Shown piece after piece: positions 49,083 through 57,817 of a stretch of DNA of 64,000 bases; position 1 is the first letter of the stretch; each line of letters opens with the position of its first letter. Origin of the DNA: Mesobacterium_A hydrothermale (GTDB lineage Bacteria; Pseudomonadota; Alphaproteobacteria; Rhodobacterales; Rhodobacteraceae). The stretch covers positions 1 through 64,000 of the forward strand of contig NZ_JAYLLH010000019.1 in the NCBI RefSeq assembly GCF_035818635.1, given 5' to 3'. The translations under genes and the position numbers were made by a program. The notes below the pieces were generated by a model, which saw only the letters and a list, made by a program, of their open reading frames with translations, ran no database searches and was not told the DNA's origin.

Positions 49083-50135
49083 CTAGCCGTCATCCTTGGG
49101 CCGGATCAGGGTGATTTCCCCGCTGGCGGCCATGTCCCGGATCGCCGCCACGATGTCTGACATGGCGGTTTCGGCCTGCTGGATGTCGACCTTTCCGCGA
49201 TCCTCCGCCTCTGTTCGCAGGGTTTCCGCCATGCGTTTCGACATGTTGCGCAAGATGAATTCGACCGCGATCCGATCCTGTTCGGCCTCTGCGCCGGCCA
49301 GCGCAGTGACGATCACCCCCTGATCGACGTCGCGGATGATCTTGGGCACATCCAGCGGCTCCAGCCGGTCGGGGATATTGGCAAATGTAAAGATGGCCCG
49401 GCGCACGGCATCCGCAAAGGCCTGATCGGTTTGTTCCAGACCTGTCAGCACGTCTTCGCGAGTCAACGAATTGGAATAGTTCAGGATTTCGCCGACCCGA
49501 TCTACCGGTGTCGTGGTAAAGGCGCGCGGCGGGTCCTCCTCCAACTGGGTTACAAGGCTGGAGCCGATGCGGTTGACCGCCTCCGGTGTCACATTGGCTG
49601 TCATCGAAACGGCATAGGCAATTCGGCGGGCCCGGTCGCCAGGCAGGCGGGCCAACAGGTCGGCGGCCTTGGATACGTCAAGCTTGGACATCAAGACCGC
49701 CGCCACCTCAATGCTTTCGGCCATGGCAAAGCGCTGCAACCGGTCAAGGTCCAGCGCCGCGATCTGCCCCCATGGGTCCCCATGGCGCGCCGCCCCGGTT
49801 TCCTTGCGCAGCCGCCGCGCCATCTGCGGATCCAGCTTGCCTTCCAGCGCGTTCAGCGCCCCAGCGATGCCACCGGGAAAACGCAGCCCGATGGAATCAA
49901 GCTCATCGGCAAATTCCTCCATCACGGCGCGCAAGGTTTCCCTGTCGACATAGCGCATGGCACCCAACTGCTGGGTCAGTTCGACCTGCAGCGCCTCCGG
50001 CAGCACGGCCAGCGGCACGTCGGCGCCTTCCTGCAACAGGAACTGCACCACGATGGCTGCTTTGGCCTTGCGCGACAGCCCCGCAACCCCGGTCCCGGCC
50101 CGCGGCGCAGCCGCGGGGGCAGAAAGCAAACCCAT
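49083..50135 (-). CDS. fliG: Flagellar motor switch protein FliG
   Basis: FliG is the rotor protein that meets the stator in the flagellar motor. The 350-residue protein has the family's N-terminal, middle and C-terminal domains, with LSRKAKAAIVVQFLLQEG at the start, LPGDRARRIAYAVS in the middle and an acidic/basic C-terminal helix region (about 240-340, with RDVDQGVIVTALAGA). No other flagellar gene is in the window, so it stands alone. It may come from a split flagellar cluster or be a second copy. Confidence 0.85.
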   Translation of the reverse strand: MGLLSAPAAAPRAGTGVAGLSRKAKAAIVVQFLLQEGADVPLAVLPEALQVELTQQLGAMRYVDRETLRAVMEEFADELDSIGLRFPGGIAGALNALEGKLDPQMARRLRKETGAARHGDPWGQIAALDLDRLQRFAMAESIEVAAVLMSKLDVSKAADLLARLPGDRARRIAYAVSMTANVTPEAVNRIGSSLVTQLEEDPPRAFTTTPVDRVGEILNYSNSLTREDVLTGLEQTDQAFADAVRRAIFTFANIPDRLEPLDVPKIIRDVDQGVIVTALAGAEAEQDRIAVEFILRNMSKRMAETLRTEAEDRGKVDIQQAETAMSDIVAAIRDMAASGEITLIRPKDDG

Positions 50136-50205
50136 ATTCGTTCGTCCCCGAATCCTCTGCCCACCGGGATAGCGCGCGGGGGGTTAACGAATGGTCGACT
50201 AAAAT

Positions 50206-50230
50206 GAAAAAGGGCGGCCCCGGGGCCGCC
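50206..50230 (-). terminator. Terminator after the small cysteine-containing protein gene
   Basis: On the minus strand GGCGGCC and GGCCGCC arms have a CCGG loop and are followed by TTTTT. It lies about 27 bases after the stop of the 50-residue gene. Confidence 0.9.
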
Positions 50231-50257
50231 GCTTCAGATGTTCGAGTATGATGCGGC

Positions 50258-50410
50258 TCAGCCGGTCACGGTCTTGCAGGTGCCGGATTCAGCGTCATAG
50301 ATTATGCCGTCGGCGCAGCTCATCACGTGGCGCTCGCCGGAGCACTGGGCGAAACCGGCAACCGGTGCCACCGCCAGCGCGGCAATGGCCAGAAGCGTCT
50401 TGATCTTCAT
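50258..50410 (-). CDS. Small secreted cysteine-containing protein
   Basis: The 50-residue protein has a signal peptide (MKIKTLLAIAALAVAPVAGFA) and a mature part of about 29 residues with three cysteines (QCSGERHVMSCADG, then GTCKTVTG). It resembles tiny secreted proteins of Rhodobacterales that are often mislabelled adenylosuccinate lyase; a loose chitin-binding-like pattern is possible. GGGAGG precedes the ATG and a terminator follows, so it is well supported as a gene. The function is unknown. Confidence 0.85.
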   Translation of the reverse strand: MKIKTLLAIAALAVAPVAGFAQCSGERHVMSCADGIIYDAESGTCKTVTG

Positions 50411-50524
50411 GCGGGAACCTCCCTTGTTGTCGATGCAAGCAAAGGTAGCACGGAACCCGTCCACGTCAAAACACTGATGCACGGGCATGTCACGGGCAGG
50501 TGCCCGCTGCCGGTTTTGCGGGCA

Positions 50525-51361
50525 TCAATCGAGGAAGGCCTTTTCCACCACATAGTGTTTCGGATCGGAATTGGCCCCTTCCTCCAGCCCGTAATCTTCC
50601 AGCATGTCCTTGATTTCAAGGTTGAACGCCAGGTTGCCACAGACCATCGCCCGGTCGGTTTCCGGTGTCAGCTCGGGCACACCCAGATCGGCAAACACAT
50701 CGCCAGACCGCATCAGGTCGGTGATCCGACCCATCTTCGGGCTCTCTTCACGCGTGGTTGTCGGGTAATAGCGCAGCTTCTCGTGAAAGCCCTCTCCGAT
50801 CAGTTCCGCCAGCATCTCGTCATTGCGGATCTCGTCGATCAGCTCCTTGCCGTATTGCAGTTCGCCCACTTCGCGGCAGGTGTGGGTGATGATGACCTCG
50901 TCGTAATCCTCGTAGGTCTGCGGGTCGCGCAGCAGCGACGCAAAGGGCGCAAAACCGGTGCCGGTGGCAAAAAACCAGATTCGTTTGCCCGGCAGCAACG
51001 CATCATGCACCAGCGTGCCGACCGGTTTCGGGCGCAGCACGATCTGGTCGCCCGGTTCGATATGCTGCAGCCGACTGGTCAGCGGCCCGTCCTGAACCTT
51101 GATCGAATAGAACTCCAATTCCTCGTCCCAACTGGGCGAAGCGATGGAATAGGCGCGCAGCAATGGTTTGACCTTGCCGGTCTTTTCGTCCTCGACCATC
51201 AACCCGATCATCACGAATTCGCCCGACCGGAACCGCAGCGTGGCCGGCCGTGTCACCCGGAAGGAAAACAGCCGGTCGGTCCAGTGCTTCACCTGCGTGA
51301 CGGTTTGGGCGTCGGGGATCACAAGGGTCTTGGGCTTGGCAGAGGCAGCGCTATCGGTCAC
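50525..51361 (-). CDS. fpr: Ferredoxin-NADP reductase
   Basis: Fpr moves electrons between NADPH and ferredoxin or flavodoxin. The 278-residue protein has the FAD-binding RAYSIASPSWDEELEFYSI, a dinucleotide motif WFFATGTGFAPFASLLRD and the late RAMVCGNLAFNLE. The C-terminal tail VVEKAFLD is the type seen in bacterial Fpr. The start is a GTG. The Lrp-type regulator is divergent from it, and a P450 lies 0.8 kb beyond. Confidence 0.95.
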   Translation of the reverse strand: MTDSAASAKPKTLVIPDAQTVTQVKHWTDRLFSFRVTRPATLRFRSGEFVMIGLMVEDEKTGKVKPLLRAYSIASPSWDEELEFYSIKVQDGPLTSRLQHIEPGDQIVLRPKPVGTLVHDALLPGKRIWFFATGTGFAPFASLLRDPQTYEDYDEVIITHTCREVGELQYGKELIDEIRNDEMLAELIGEGFHEKLRYYPTTTREESPKMGRITDLMRSGDVFADLGVPELTPETDRAMVCGNLAFNLEIKDMLEDYGLEEGANSDPKHYVVEKAFLD

Positions 51362-51569
51362 GGGCGTCTTCTTTCGATCAGTTAGGCCTGTCGCCGGGTT
51401 TAGAGCGACATATGATATTCAGCTTTGATTTAAGTCAGGTGGCGCGCGGCATCCAGCCCCGCGACGCAGCATGAGCCGTTTGCGACGTTTTCCCGCCACA
51501 GCATCGGTGCTTGCAAGGAATCGGGAAATTGTCCCATACCGCCGGAAGAAACTGCTCCGGACCGGCCCC

Positions 51570-52028
51570 ATGCCCAAGCTTGACGCGCTCGATCTGCGTA
51601 TCCTTGACCTTTTGCAACACGACGCCAGCCGTTCGCTGGAAGAGATCGCCCGCGCTGCGGGCAGTTCCAAGACCCCGGTCTGGAACCGCATCCGCAAGCT
51701 GCGCGAAGCGGGCGTGATCAAGGCCGAGGTCGCGCTGCTCGACGCGGAATCGTTGGGGCTCGAGGCGTGCTTCTTCGTCCTGATCCGCACCAGCGACCAC
51801 GACGCCGACTGGCAGGCGCGGTTTCTTGAAACCGTGCAAGCCCGCCCCGAGGTGCTCGAGGCGCACCGGCTCGCGGGTGATATCGACTACCTGTTGAAAG
51901 TCCGGGTGAAAAACGCCCGCGCCTACGACACGTTCTACCAGGCGCTGATCTCGCAGGTGAACATCCACAACGTGACCGCGCTGCTCTCGATGCAGGAAAT
52001 CAAGGCCGAAACCGCCCTGCCTCTGTGA
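51570..52028 (+). CDS. Lrp/AsnC-family transcription regulator
   Basis: The 152-residue protein has an N-terminal helix-turn-helix (about 5-60: LDALDLRILDLLQHDASRS, then SSKTPVWNRIRKLREAGVI) and a C-terminal RAM ligand domain (RTSDHDADWQARFLE, then IDYLLKVRVKNARAYDTFY). The ligand is unknown. The start at 51570 (MPKLDALD) fits the family; the longer frame does not. It is divergent from fpr. The modular hairpin repeat follows it. Confidence 0.92.
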   Translation: MPKLDALDLRILDLLQHDASRSLEEIARAAGSSKTPVWNRIRKLREAGVIKAEVALLDAESLGLEACFFVLIRTSDHDADWQARFLETVQARPEVLEAHRLAGDIDYLLKVRVKNARAYDTFYQALISQVNIHNVTALLSMQEIKAETALPL

Positions 52029-52047
52029 ACAGCACGGGCTTGTCTCG

Positions 52048-52112
52048 TCTTTGGTTTTTCAAATACCTCGGGGGTTTGGGGGCAGAGCCCCCAAGCGCGG
52101 TGCAGCCGCGCT
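52048..52112 (+). repeat. Modular hairpin repeat, copy F
   Basis: The copy reads TCTTTGGTTTTTCAAATACC, then TCGGGGG, then GGGGGC-AGA-GCCCCC, then AGCGCGG-TGCAG-CCGCGCT (52094-52112). The arms of the last stem differ from copies A and B, but GCA is kept in the loop. It lies between the convergent Lrp-type and P450 genes. Confidence 0.85.
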
Positions 52113-52154
52113 CCCCCTCCGACCCGCGGCACAGGCGCTGACCCCCGGTCCGCT

Positions 52155-53327
52155 TCAGACCGCTACCATCAACCGCTCCAACCCGTGGAAATGATAGCTG
52201 TCGGCATAGGTCCCCGGCATCACTCGCCGCAATCCGGGGCAGCGCTCGAACAGCACCGGCAGCGCCACCTGCAACTCCAGCCGCGCCAGCGGCGCGCCGA
52301 CGCAGAAATGCAGCCCGCCGCCGAAACTCGTGTGCGTGGTCAGCGGGCGCTCCGGGTCGAACCTCTCGGCATCTTCCCAGACCCGGCCATCGCGGTTCGC
52401 CGAGGCCAGCATCAGGCCGACCTGGTCGCCGCGTCGGAACCGGTGACCGAAGACCTCGACCTCGTCATAGGCGTAGCGGGTGAACATGTGCAGCGGCGGG
52501 TCGAAGCGCATGATTTCCTCGGTCACGGCTTCGGCGTTGTCCGGCGTCACCTTCAGCCCCATCGGCAGAAGGGTGTTCAGCCCGTTTCCGATCGTGTGGA
52601 CGGTCGCCTCGTGGCCGGCGTTCAGCACCAGGATGCAGGTGGTGATCAGCTCCTCGGTCGACAGCTTTTCCCCGCCTTCCTCGGCGGCGATCAGGTGGGT
52701 GATCAGGTCATCGCGCGGGGCGCTGCGGCGCGCGTCGATATAGCTGCGGAGGTAGGCAGAAAACTCCGTCGCCGCGCGCGATGCCGCGTCTTCGACCGCG
52801 CGATCCCTGCGGGCCTGGTACATCGCCACCATGGCGTTGGACCACGCCAGAAGCTGGTCCGACATCTCCTCGGGCACGCCGAGCAGACGGGCGATCACGA
52901 TGACCGGCAGCTTCTGCGCAAAGGCGGGCAGCAGTTCGAATTCACACGTCGGGAAATCGTCGATCAACCTGTGGCACAGCGCCTCGATATCGGCACGCAT
53001 GCTGCCCAGCTTGCGGCTGGTGAAGGCGCGCAGCACAAGCCCGCGCAACCGGGTGTGGCGCGGTGGTTCCAGTTCCAGCATGGAATGCGCCTCGACCGCG
53101 TAGAACGGGGCCAGGTGCGCAGGGATCTCGGGCGCCATCTCGGCCGGGACCTCGCGGCCGAACCGCCGGTCCCGCAGCAAGGCGTGCACCGCCGCGTGGC
53201 TGACCGCGCAGGGCATGCCATAGTCCTGCCAGAACACAAGATCGCCCGCATCGCGCATCCGCGCATAGGTCGGGTAGGGGGATTGCACGAAGACAGGATC
53301 AGTCGGGGATTGGTCAAATCGGATCAT
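52155..53327 (-). CDS. Cytochrome P450
   Basis: This soluble heme monooxygenase has 390 residues. The I-helix is ILVLNAGHEATVHT, the ExxR motif is EEIMR, and the heme loop FGGGLHFCVGAPLARLE puts the cysteine ligand at residue 342. The length and soluble form suit bacterial class I P450s, which need ferredoxin and a reductase. The start at 53327 (MIRFDQ) is the family-like one. It is divergent from dctB with 61 bases between starts. The substrate is unknown. Confidence 0.94.
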   Translation of the reverse strand: MIRFDQSPTDPVFVQSPYPTYARMRDAGDLVFWQDYGMPCAVSHAAVHALLRDRRFGREVPAEMAPEIPAHLAPFYAVEAHSMLELEPPRHTRLRGLVLRAFTSRKLGSMRADIEALCHRLIDDFPTCEFELLPAFAQKLPVIVIARLLGVPEEMSDQLLAWSNAMVAMYQARRDRAVEDAASRAATEFSAYLRSYIDARRSAPRDDLITHLIAAEEGGEKLSTEELITTCILVLNAGHEATVHTIGNGLNTLLPMGLKVTPDNAEAVTEEIMRFDPPLHMFTRYAYDEVEVFGHRFRRGDQVGLMLASANRDGRVWEDAERFDPERPLTTHTSFGGGLHFCVGAPLARLELQVALPVLFERCPGLRRVMPGTYADSYHFHGLERLMVAV

Positions 53328-53388
53328 GCGCGCCACCCTGTCGCTTCGCTCTGGCCTTGGCAAGCGGCGGCCTGCTAAACCAGACACC

Positions 53389-55140
53389 ATGACGTCACAA
53401 AGTTTCAGCCGCTCCGTCATCGTCGCCGCGTTCCTTGCGGCCACCGCGGTCTTGACCGCTGGGGTCTGGATCTATGGCTATCGTCAGGCGTTGGATCAGG
53501 TGGTGGCGCGCGGTGAATCCGACCTTGCGCTGGCCTCGGACCGGCTGGTCACGCGGCTGGCGCGATATCGCGAAACCGCCGTCTTGCAGGCACCACATCC
53601 GGCCTTGCAGGCGCTGCACCAGGGCGGGGCACGGGCGCCGGCGGATGCGCTGTTGTTGGCGGCCGTTGACAAGATCTCTGCCCTCAGCGCCTATTACGCC
53701 GATCATGATGGCCAGGTTCTGGCGAGTTCTGACACCGGCCCGCAGCCTGATCCGCAGAACGCCCCGTGGTTCCAGCGCGCGTTACAGGGCGCGCTGGGGG
53801 CCGGGTTCGGCACCGAGCCGGTGGAACTGGGGGGCACCCGCGCCTTTGCTTTCGCCGCGCCGACGTTCGGGGCCGATGGTCGGGTGCAGGGCGCGTTGGT
53901 GATCGTGGCCGATGTGGACAAGCTGGAGCGGGAATGGCGCGGCTCGCGTCCGGCGGTGCTGTTCACTGACGGAGCCGGAAAGGTGTTCATTTCAAATCGC
54001 TCGGAACTGATCGGGTGGCGTCGGGTTGACGGTGGCATGGCCACCCCCGACGGGCGGGTTGTCGGCATCACCGTGCAGCGCATCGGCGGACACGAGGTCT
54101 GGCGCCAGTCGCTGTCCGCCTATGTTCCGCATCTTGCGGTGCATCTGACCCAGCCGCTGCCGGTGGTGGGCATGACCGGCGCGGCATTGGTCGATACCGC
54201 GCCGGCGCTTCGGCTGGCTGGGTTGCAGGCAGCGGCGGTGGCCGCGCTTTGTCTGACCTTCGGTGCGCTCTTGTTTCTTGCGATGGAGCGGCGCCGGGCG
54301 CTTGCCATGGCCAACCTTGTGCTTGAAGACCGCGTTGCCGTTCGGACCCAGGCGCTGGAAGATGCCAACGCCGCGCTGCGCCGGGAAGTGGCCGAACGGC
54401 TGGAGGCCGAGGCCGCCCTGCGCAGGGCGCAGGCCGATCTGGTGCAGGCGGGCAAGCTTTCGGCGCTTGGGCAGATGTCCGCGGGGATCAGTCACGAGCT
54501 GAATCAGCCCCTGATGGCGATCCGATCCTTCGCCGAAAACGGCGTTGCGTTTCTGGAACGGGACAAGCCCGACCGTGCCCGGGACAACCTCGCCCGGATT
54601 TCCGACATGGCCCGCCGCATGGGCCGTATCATCAAGAACCTGCGCGCCTTTGCCCGCCAGGAAAGCGCCGAGGTGTCGCGGGTCGATCTTGTCGCGATCC
54701 TCGACAGCGCGTTGGAACTGACGGAAGCGCGCCTTCAGCAAGCCGAGGTAACGGTTCATTATGATCGGCCAGCAGGTCCCTTCTGGGTGCGCGGCGGCGA
54801 GGTGCGCCTGGGACAGGTTTTTGTCAACCTGATCTCGAACGCCGCCGATGCGATGTCGGGCAGCGACACCAAACGGCTGGAAATCGCGGTGCTTTCCGAT
54901 CGGGGCTTGAAGGTGTCGGTGCGCGACACCGGGCCGGGGATCGAAGCACCGGAAAAGATTTTCGAGCCGTTCTACACTACCAAGGCGGTGGGCAGTGGCG
55001 ATGGTATGGGGTTGGGATTGTCGATCAGCTATGGCCTTGTGCAAAGTTTCGGTGGCACCATCCGGGGCGACAACGCCCCCGGTGGCGGGGCTATTTTCAC
55101 GGTCGAACTGGAACCCTGGCTGGACGAAGCCGCGGCATGA
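53389..55140 (+). CDS. dctB: DctB-type sensor histidine kinase
   Basis: The 583-residue kinase has two membrane helices (about 9-28 and 270-295) around a periplasmic double-PAS-like sensor domain. A coiled coil (about 305-350) and a HisKA domain with H369 in SAGISHELNQPLMAIRSF follow. The catalytic ATP-binding domain contains LISNAADAM, DTGPGI and GLGLSISYGL. DctB proteins sense C4-dicarboxylates. Its partner dctD follows 58 bases later. No dicarboxylate transporter is adjacent, so the ligand is inferred only. Confidence 0.85.
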   Translation: MTSQSFSRSVIVAAFLAATAVLTAGVWIYGYRQALDQVVARGESDLALASDRLVTRLARYRETAVLQAPHPALQALHQGGARAPADALLLAAVDKISALSAYYADHDGQVLASSDTGPQPDPQNAPWFQRALQGALGAGFGTEPVELGGTRAFAFAAPTFGADGRVQGALVIVADVDKLEREWRGSRPAVLFTDGAGKVFISNRSELIGWRRVDGGMATPDGRVVGITVQRIGGHEVWRQSLSAYVPHLAVHLTQPLPVVGMTGAALVDTAPALRLAGLQAAAVAALCLTFGALLFLAMERRRALAMANLVLEDRVAVRTQALEDANAALRREVAERLEAEAALRRAQADLVQAGKLSALGQMSAGISHELNQPLMAIRSFAENGVAFLERDKPDRARDNLARISDMARRMGRIIKNLRAFARQESAEVSRVDLVAILDSALELTEARLQQAEVTVHYDRPAGPFWVRGGEVRLGQVFVNLISNAADAMSGSDTKRLEIAVLSDRGLKVSVRDTGPGIEAPEKIFEPFYTTKAVGSGDGMGLGLSISYGLVQSFGGTIRGDNAPGGGAIFTVELEPWLDEAAA

Positions 55141-55198
55141 GGCAGGGTCTGGTCCCAGGGGCCGCGTTCCGTTCCAGGGACTGAATAGGGAGGGGCGG

Positions 55199-56425
55199 AT
55201 GATCCGCAAGGTTCTGTTGGTGGATGACGATCCTGCTGTGCGCGAGGCGTTGGGCCAGACGCTTGAGCTGGCCGAGTTCGAGGCGGTAACCGCCGGGTCG
55301 TTTGTCGAAGCCAAGGACCGCATTGCGCCAGGGTTTGACGGGGTCATCGTGTCCGATATCCGGATGCCGGGGCGCGACGGGTTTCATTTGCTGGACTATG
55401 CCCGCGAACAGGATGCGGACCTGCCGGTCATCCTGCTGACCGGCGAAGGCGACATTCCGATGGCGGTGCGCGCAATGGCTGCGGGGGCCTTTGACTTCCT
55501 TGAAAAACCCTGCGCGCCGGGCGACTTGACGGCGGTGATCGAACGGGCGCTGCGCACGCGGTCGCTGGTGCTGGAAAACCGCCGGCTGAAGGACCAACTG
55601 GAAACCGGCGACCCGGCAGCAAGGCTGATCTTCGGCGTGTCCCGCCTGGCCGAGGGGTTGCGATCCCGGGTACGGGTTGCCGCGCAGGCGGGAACCGATA
55701 CGCTGGTCTCGGGCGCGCCGGGCACCGGCATCCCCAAAGTGGCCGAGGTCATTCACATGTGTTCTGCCCGCGCCAAGCGCCCGCTGGAAAAGCGCGCCGC
55801 CGAAGGGCTGACACGCGCCGCCGTGGCCGAGGTGATGGAGGCCGCGCAGGGTGGCACTGTCTTTCTGGATGAAGTCGGACGGTTGTCGACTGACGCCCAG
55901 ATGGCACTGATCGATGCGCTTGATGCGGGCCAGGCCCGTTTGATCGGGGGCAGTACGCAGGAACTGTCCCGCGCGGTGGAAGAGGGAAGATTGCTGGCGG
56001 ACCTGTATTATCGGCTGGAGGTGATGCAGGTGCGTATCCCGTCGATTTCCGAACGCCCCGAAGACATCCCCGTGATGTTCCGCCAGTACGTTGCGCAGGC
56101 TGCCGAACAGGCTGGTCTTGCCGCGCCCGAAGTGACGCCCGACGTGATTGCAAGGCTGATGGCGCAGGATTGGCCGGGCAATGCCCGCGCGTTGATGAGC
56201 GCGGCGATGCGGTTCGTCCTTGGCCTTGGCGACAGTGAAATGCGCGAAGAGGGGCTTGGCCTGGCTGAGCGCATGGCGCAGGTCGAACGCTCGCTTCTGA
56301 TCGAGGCGTTGCGCAAGACCGGCGGCCAGGCCAGTGCGGCGGCACAGGCGCTGAAGCTGCCGCGCAAGACCTTTTATGACAAGCTGGGGAAATACGGGCT
56401 GAAGCCCGAAAGCTTCCGACAGTGA
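55199..56425 (+). CDS. dctD: DctD-like response regulator with degenerate AAA+ domain
   Basis: The 408-residue protein has a receiver domain with the phosphoacceptor D53 (IVSDIRMPGRDG) and a C-terminal Fis-type helix-turn-helix (about 370-405, ASAAAQALKLPRKTFYDKL). The middle AAA+ part is damaged: the Walker A region is SGAPGTGIPK (171-180), without the usual GKE, and the GAFTGA sigma-54 loop region is missing. Walker B-like GGTVFLDEVGRL and RPEDIPVMF remain. It probably works without sigma-54. GGAGG precedes the ATG. Confidence 0.85.
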   Translation: MIRKVLLVDDDPAVREALGQTLELAEFEAVTAGSFVEAKDRIAPGFDGVIVSDIRMPGRDGFHLLDYAREQDADLPVILLTGEGDIPMAVRAMAAGAFDFLEKPCAPGDLTAVIERALRTRSLVLENRRLKDQLETGDPAARLIFGVSRLAEGLRSRVRVAAQAGTDTLVSGAPGTGIPKVAEVIHMCSARAKRPLEKRAAEGLTRAAVAEVMEAAQGGTVFLDEVGRLSTDAQMALIDALDAGQARLIGGSTQELSRAVEEGRLLADLYYRLEVMQVRIPSISERPEDIPVMFRQYVAQAAEQAGLAAPEVTPDVIARLMAQDWPGNARALMSAAMRFVLGLGDSEMREEGLGLAERMAQVERSLLIEALRKTGGQASAAAQALKLPRKTFYDKLGKYGLKPESFRQ

Positions 56426-56504
56426 AACGCCTGTTTTTCGGGCGCGTCATGCGGGTGTTACGCAGCGCCGCTACCCACGGGGCATCCACGCCATATCGCG
56501 GGGC

Positions 56505-56532
56505 TTGTCAGTCTTTCTTACCGATATATAGT
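56505..56532 (+). promoter_or_regulatory. Candidate sigma-70 promoter for the HNH gene
   Basis: TTGTCA and TATAGT are separated by 16 bases in the gap after dctD. The HNH gene starts about 65 bases beyond the predicted transcription start. Confidence 0.42.
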
Positions 56533-56605
56533 GGAAAATAGCTGGGGCGGGGTGTCCCGCTCTGGCGCAAGAGAACGCGCAGTCAGGGCGGAGAGAGAGT
56601 GCGGA

Positions 56606-57190
56606 ATGGACGGGAATTTCAGAACCACTTTCGTACGTGAGCCGGGGGTGCTGAAGCAACACCCGGCCCTAGTTTTGAATGCCGACTACCGGCCCTTGTC
56701 CTATTATCCGTTGTCGCTTTGGCCCTGGCAGGAAGCAGTCAAGGCGGCCTTCCTCGACCGGGTGGATATCGTCGCCGAATATGACGAGGTGGTCAGAAGT
56801 CCCAGCATGACCCTTCGGATCCCCAGCGTTGTGGTGTTGCGGGACTACGTGAAACCCAGAAAGCGCGTGGCCTTCACGCGCTTTAATCTTTTTCTGAGGG
56901 ATGAATTCTGCTGCCAGTATTGCGGATCGCGCGGTGATCTGACCTTTGACCATGTGGTGCCCCGCGCCCGGGGCGGCGTGACCAGTTGGGAAAACGTGGT
57001 TGCGGCCTGCGGGCCTTGCAACCTGCGCAAAGGGTCGAAAACCCTGCGCCAGTCGGGCCTGTCGCTGATGAAGCCACCGCGCCAGCCGGGGGCCGAGGAG
57101 CTTCGCAATACTGGACGGAAATTCCCACCGAATTACCTGCACGACAGTTGGGTCGACTTCCTCTACTGGGACGCGGAACTGGAGGCGTAG
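56606..57190 (+). CDS. HNH endonuclease family protein
   Basis: The 194-residue protein has a C-terminal HNH zinc-finger nuclease fold: a CQYCGSRGDL knuckle, the core TFDHVVPRARGG, and CGPCNLRKG completing the zinc site (about 108-152). The N-terminal part (HPALVLNADYRPLSYYPLSL) is typical of a widespread chromosomal HNH family in alphaproteobacteria, probably a housekeeping DNA or RNA enzyme of unknown target. GGAGAGAGAG precedes the ATG. A terminator follows. Confidence 0.9.
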   Translation: MDGNFRTTFVREPGVLKQHPALVLNADYRPLSYYPLSLWPWQEAVKAAFLDRVDIVAEYDEVVRSPSMTLRIPSVVVLRDYVKPRKRVAFTRFNLFLRDEFCCQYCGSRGDLTFDHVVPRARGGVTSWENVVAACGPCNLRKGSKTLRQSGLSLMKPPRQPGAEELRNTGRKFPPNYLHDSWVDFLYWDAELEA

Positions 57191-57226
57191 GGCGGCCCGG
57201 CCCGGCACACCCCCAAAAGCCAATAC

Positions 57227-57259
57227 CAAAAAAAACGCCGCCCCGACGGGACGGCGTTT
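57227..57259. terminator. Bidirectional terminator between the HNH and bactofilin genes
   Basis: AAACGCCG and CGGCGTTT arms enclose CCCCGACGGGA and are preceded by a long A run. The A run gives a strong U tract for the minus-strand bactofilin gene; the plus side has only TTT. Confidence 0.88.
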
Positions 57260-57280
57260 CAAATGTCGGTCGTAAGGGTG

Positions 57281-57817
57281 TCAGCCCTGCGCCGGGCCAG
57301 AACCTGCGGGCGCGGCAGGGGCGGCGGGTGCCGCTGATGCTGCGGGCTTCGGAGCAAGCGTGCCGCTGCCACGGGTCGACAGCGGGTCGTCCTGACGCTG
57401 CACCGAGCCTTCAAAATGGGCGCCGGATTCGATGGCGATGGTCTTGTGGATGATGTCGCCTTCGACCCGCGCGGTGGCGGTCAGGCGGACCTTCAGGCCG
57501 CGCACCCGTCCGACGATGCGGCCGTTGATCACGACGTCATCGGCAACCACTTCCCCCTTGATGGTGGCGCTTTCGCCAATGGTCAGAAGGTGGGCGCGAA
57601 TATCGCCTTCAACCGTGCCTTCGACCTGGATATCACCGGTGGTCTTGAGGTTGCCGGTGATGTGCAGGTCGCTGGACAGGATCGATGCCGGCGGTTTGGC
57701 CTTGGGCGCGGACGGCTTGAAATCGGGGGCCGGGCGGCTGGTGTCCATTGCCGGTTTCGGTGCCGGAGTATCGTCGGCCTTGGGGCCCGGTTCGTTGATT
57801 TTGCTTTTAGAAAACAT
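57281..57817 (-). CDS. Bactofilin
   Basis: Bactofilins polymerise without nucleotides into filaments that help set cell shape. The 178-residue protein has the family plan: a Pro/Lys-rich N-terminal tail (1-45), the beta-helix core (about 46-140, ASILSSDLHITGNLKTTGDI to GAHFEGSVQR) and an Ala/Pro-rich C-tail. Its start overlaps the end of the M23 peptidase gene by 11 bases, so the two are expressed together. This pairing is known in several bacteria for wall shaping. Confidence 0.93.
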   Translation of the reverse strand: MFSKSKINEPGPKADDTPAPKPAMDTSRPAPDFKPSAPKAKPPASILSSDLHITGNLKTTGDIQVEGTVEGDIRAHLLTIGESATIKGEVVADDVVINGRIVGRVRGLKVRLTATARVEGDIIHKTIAIESGAHFEGSVQRQDDPLSTRGSGTLAPKPAASAAPAAPAAPAGSGPAQG

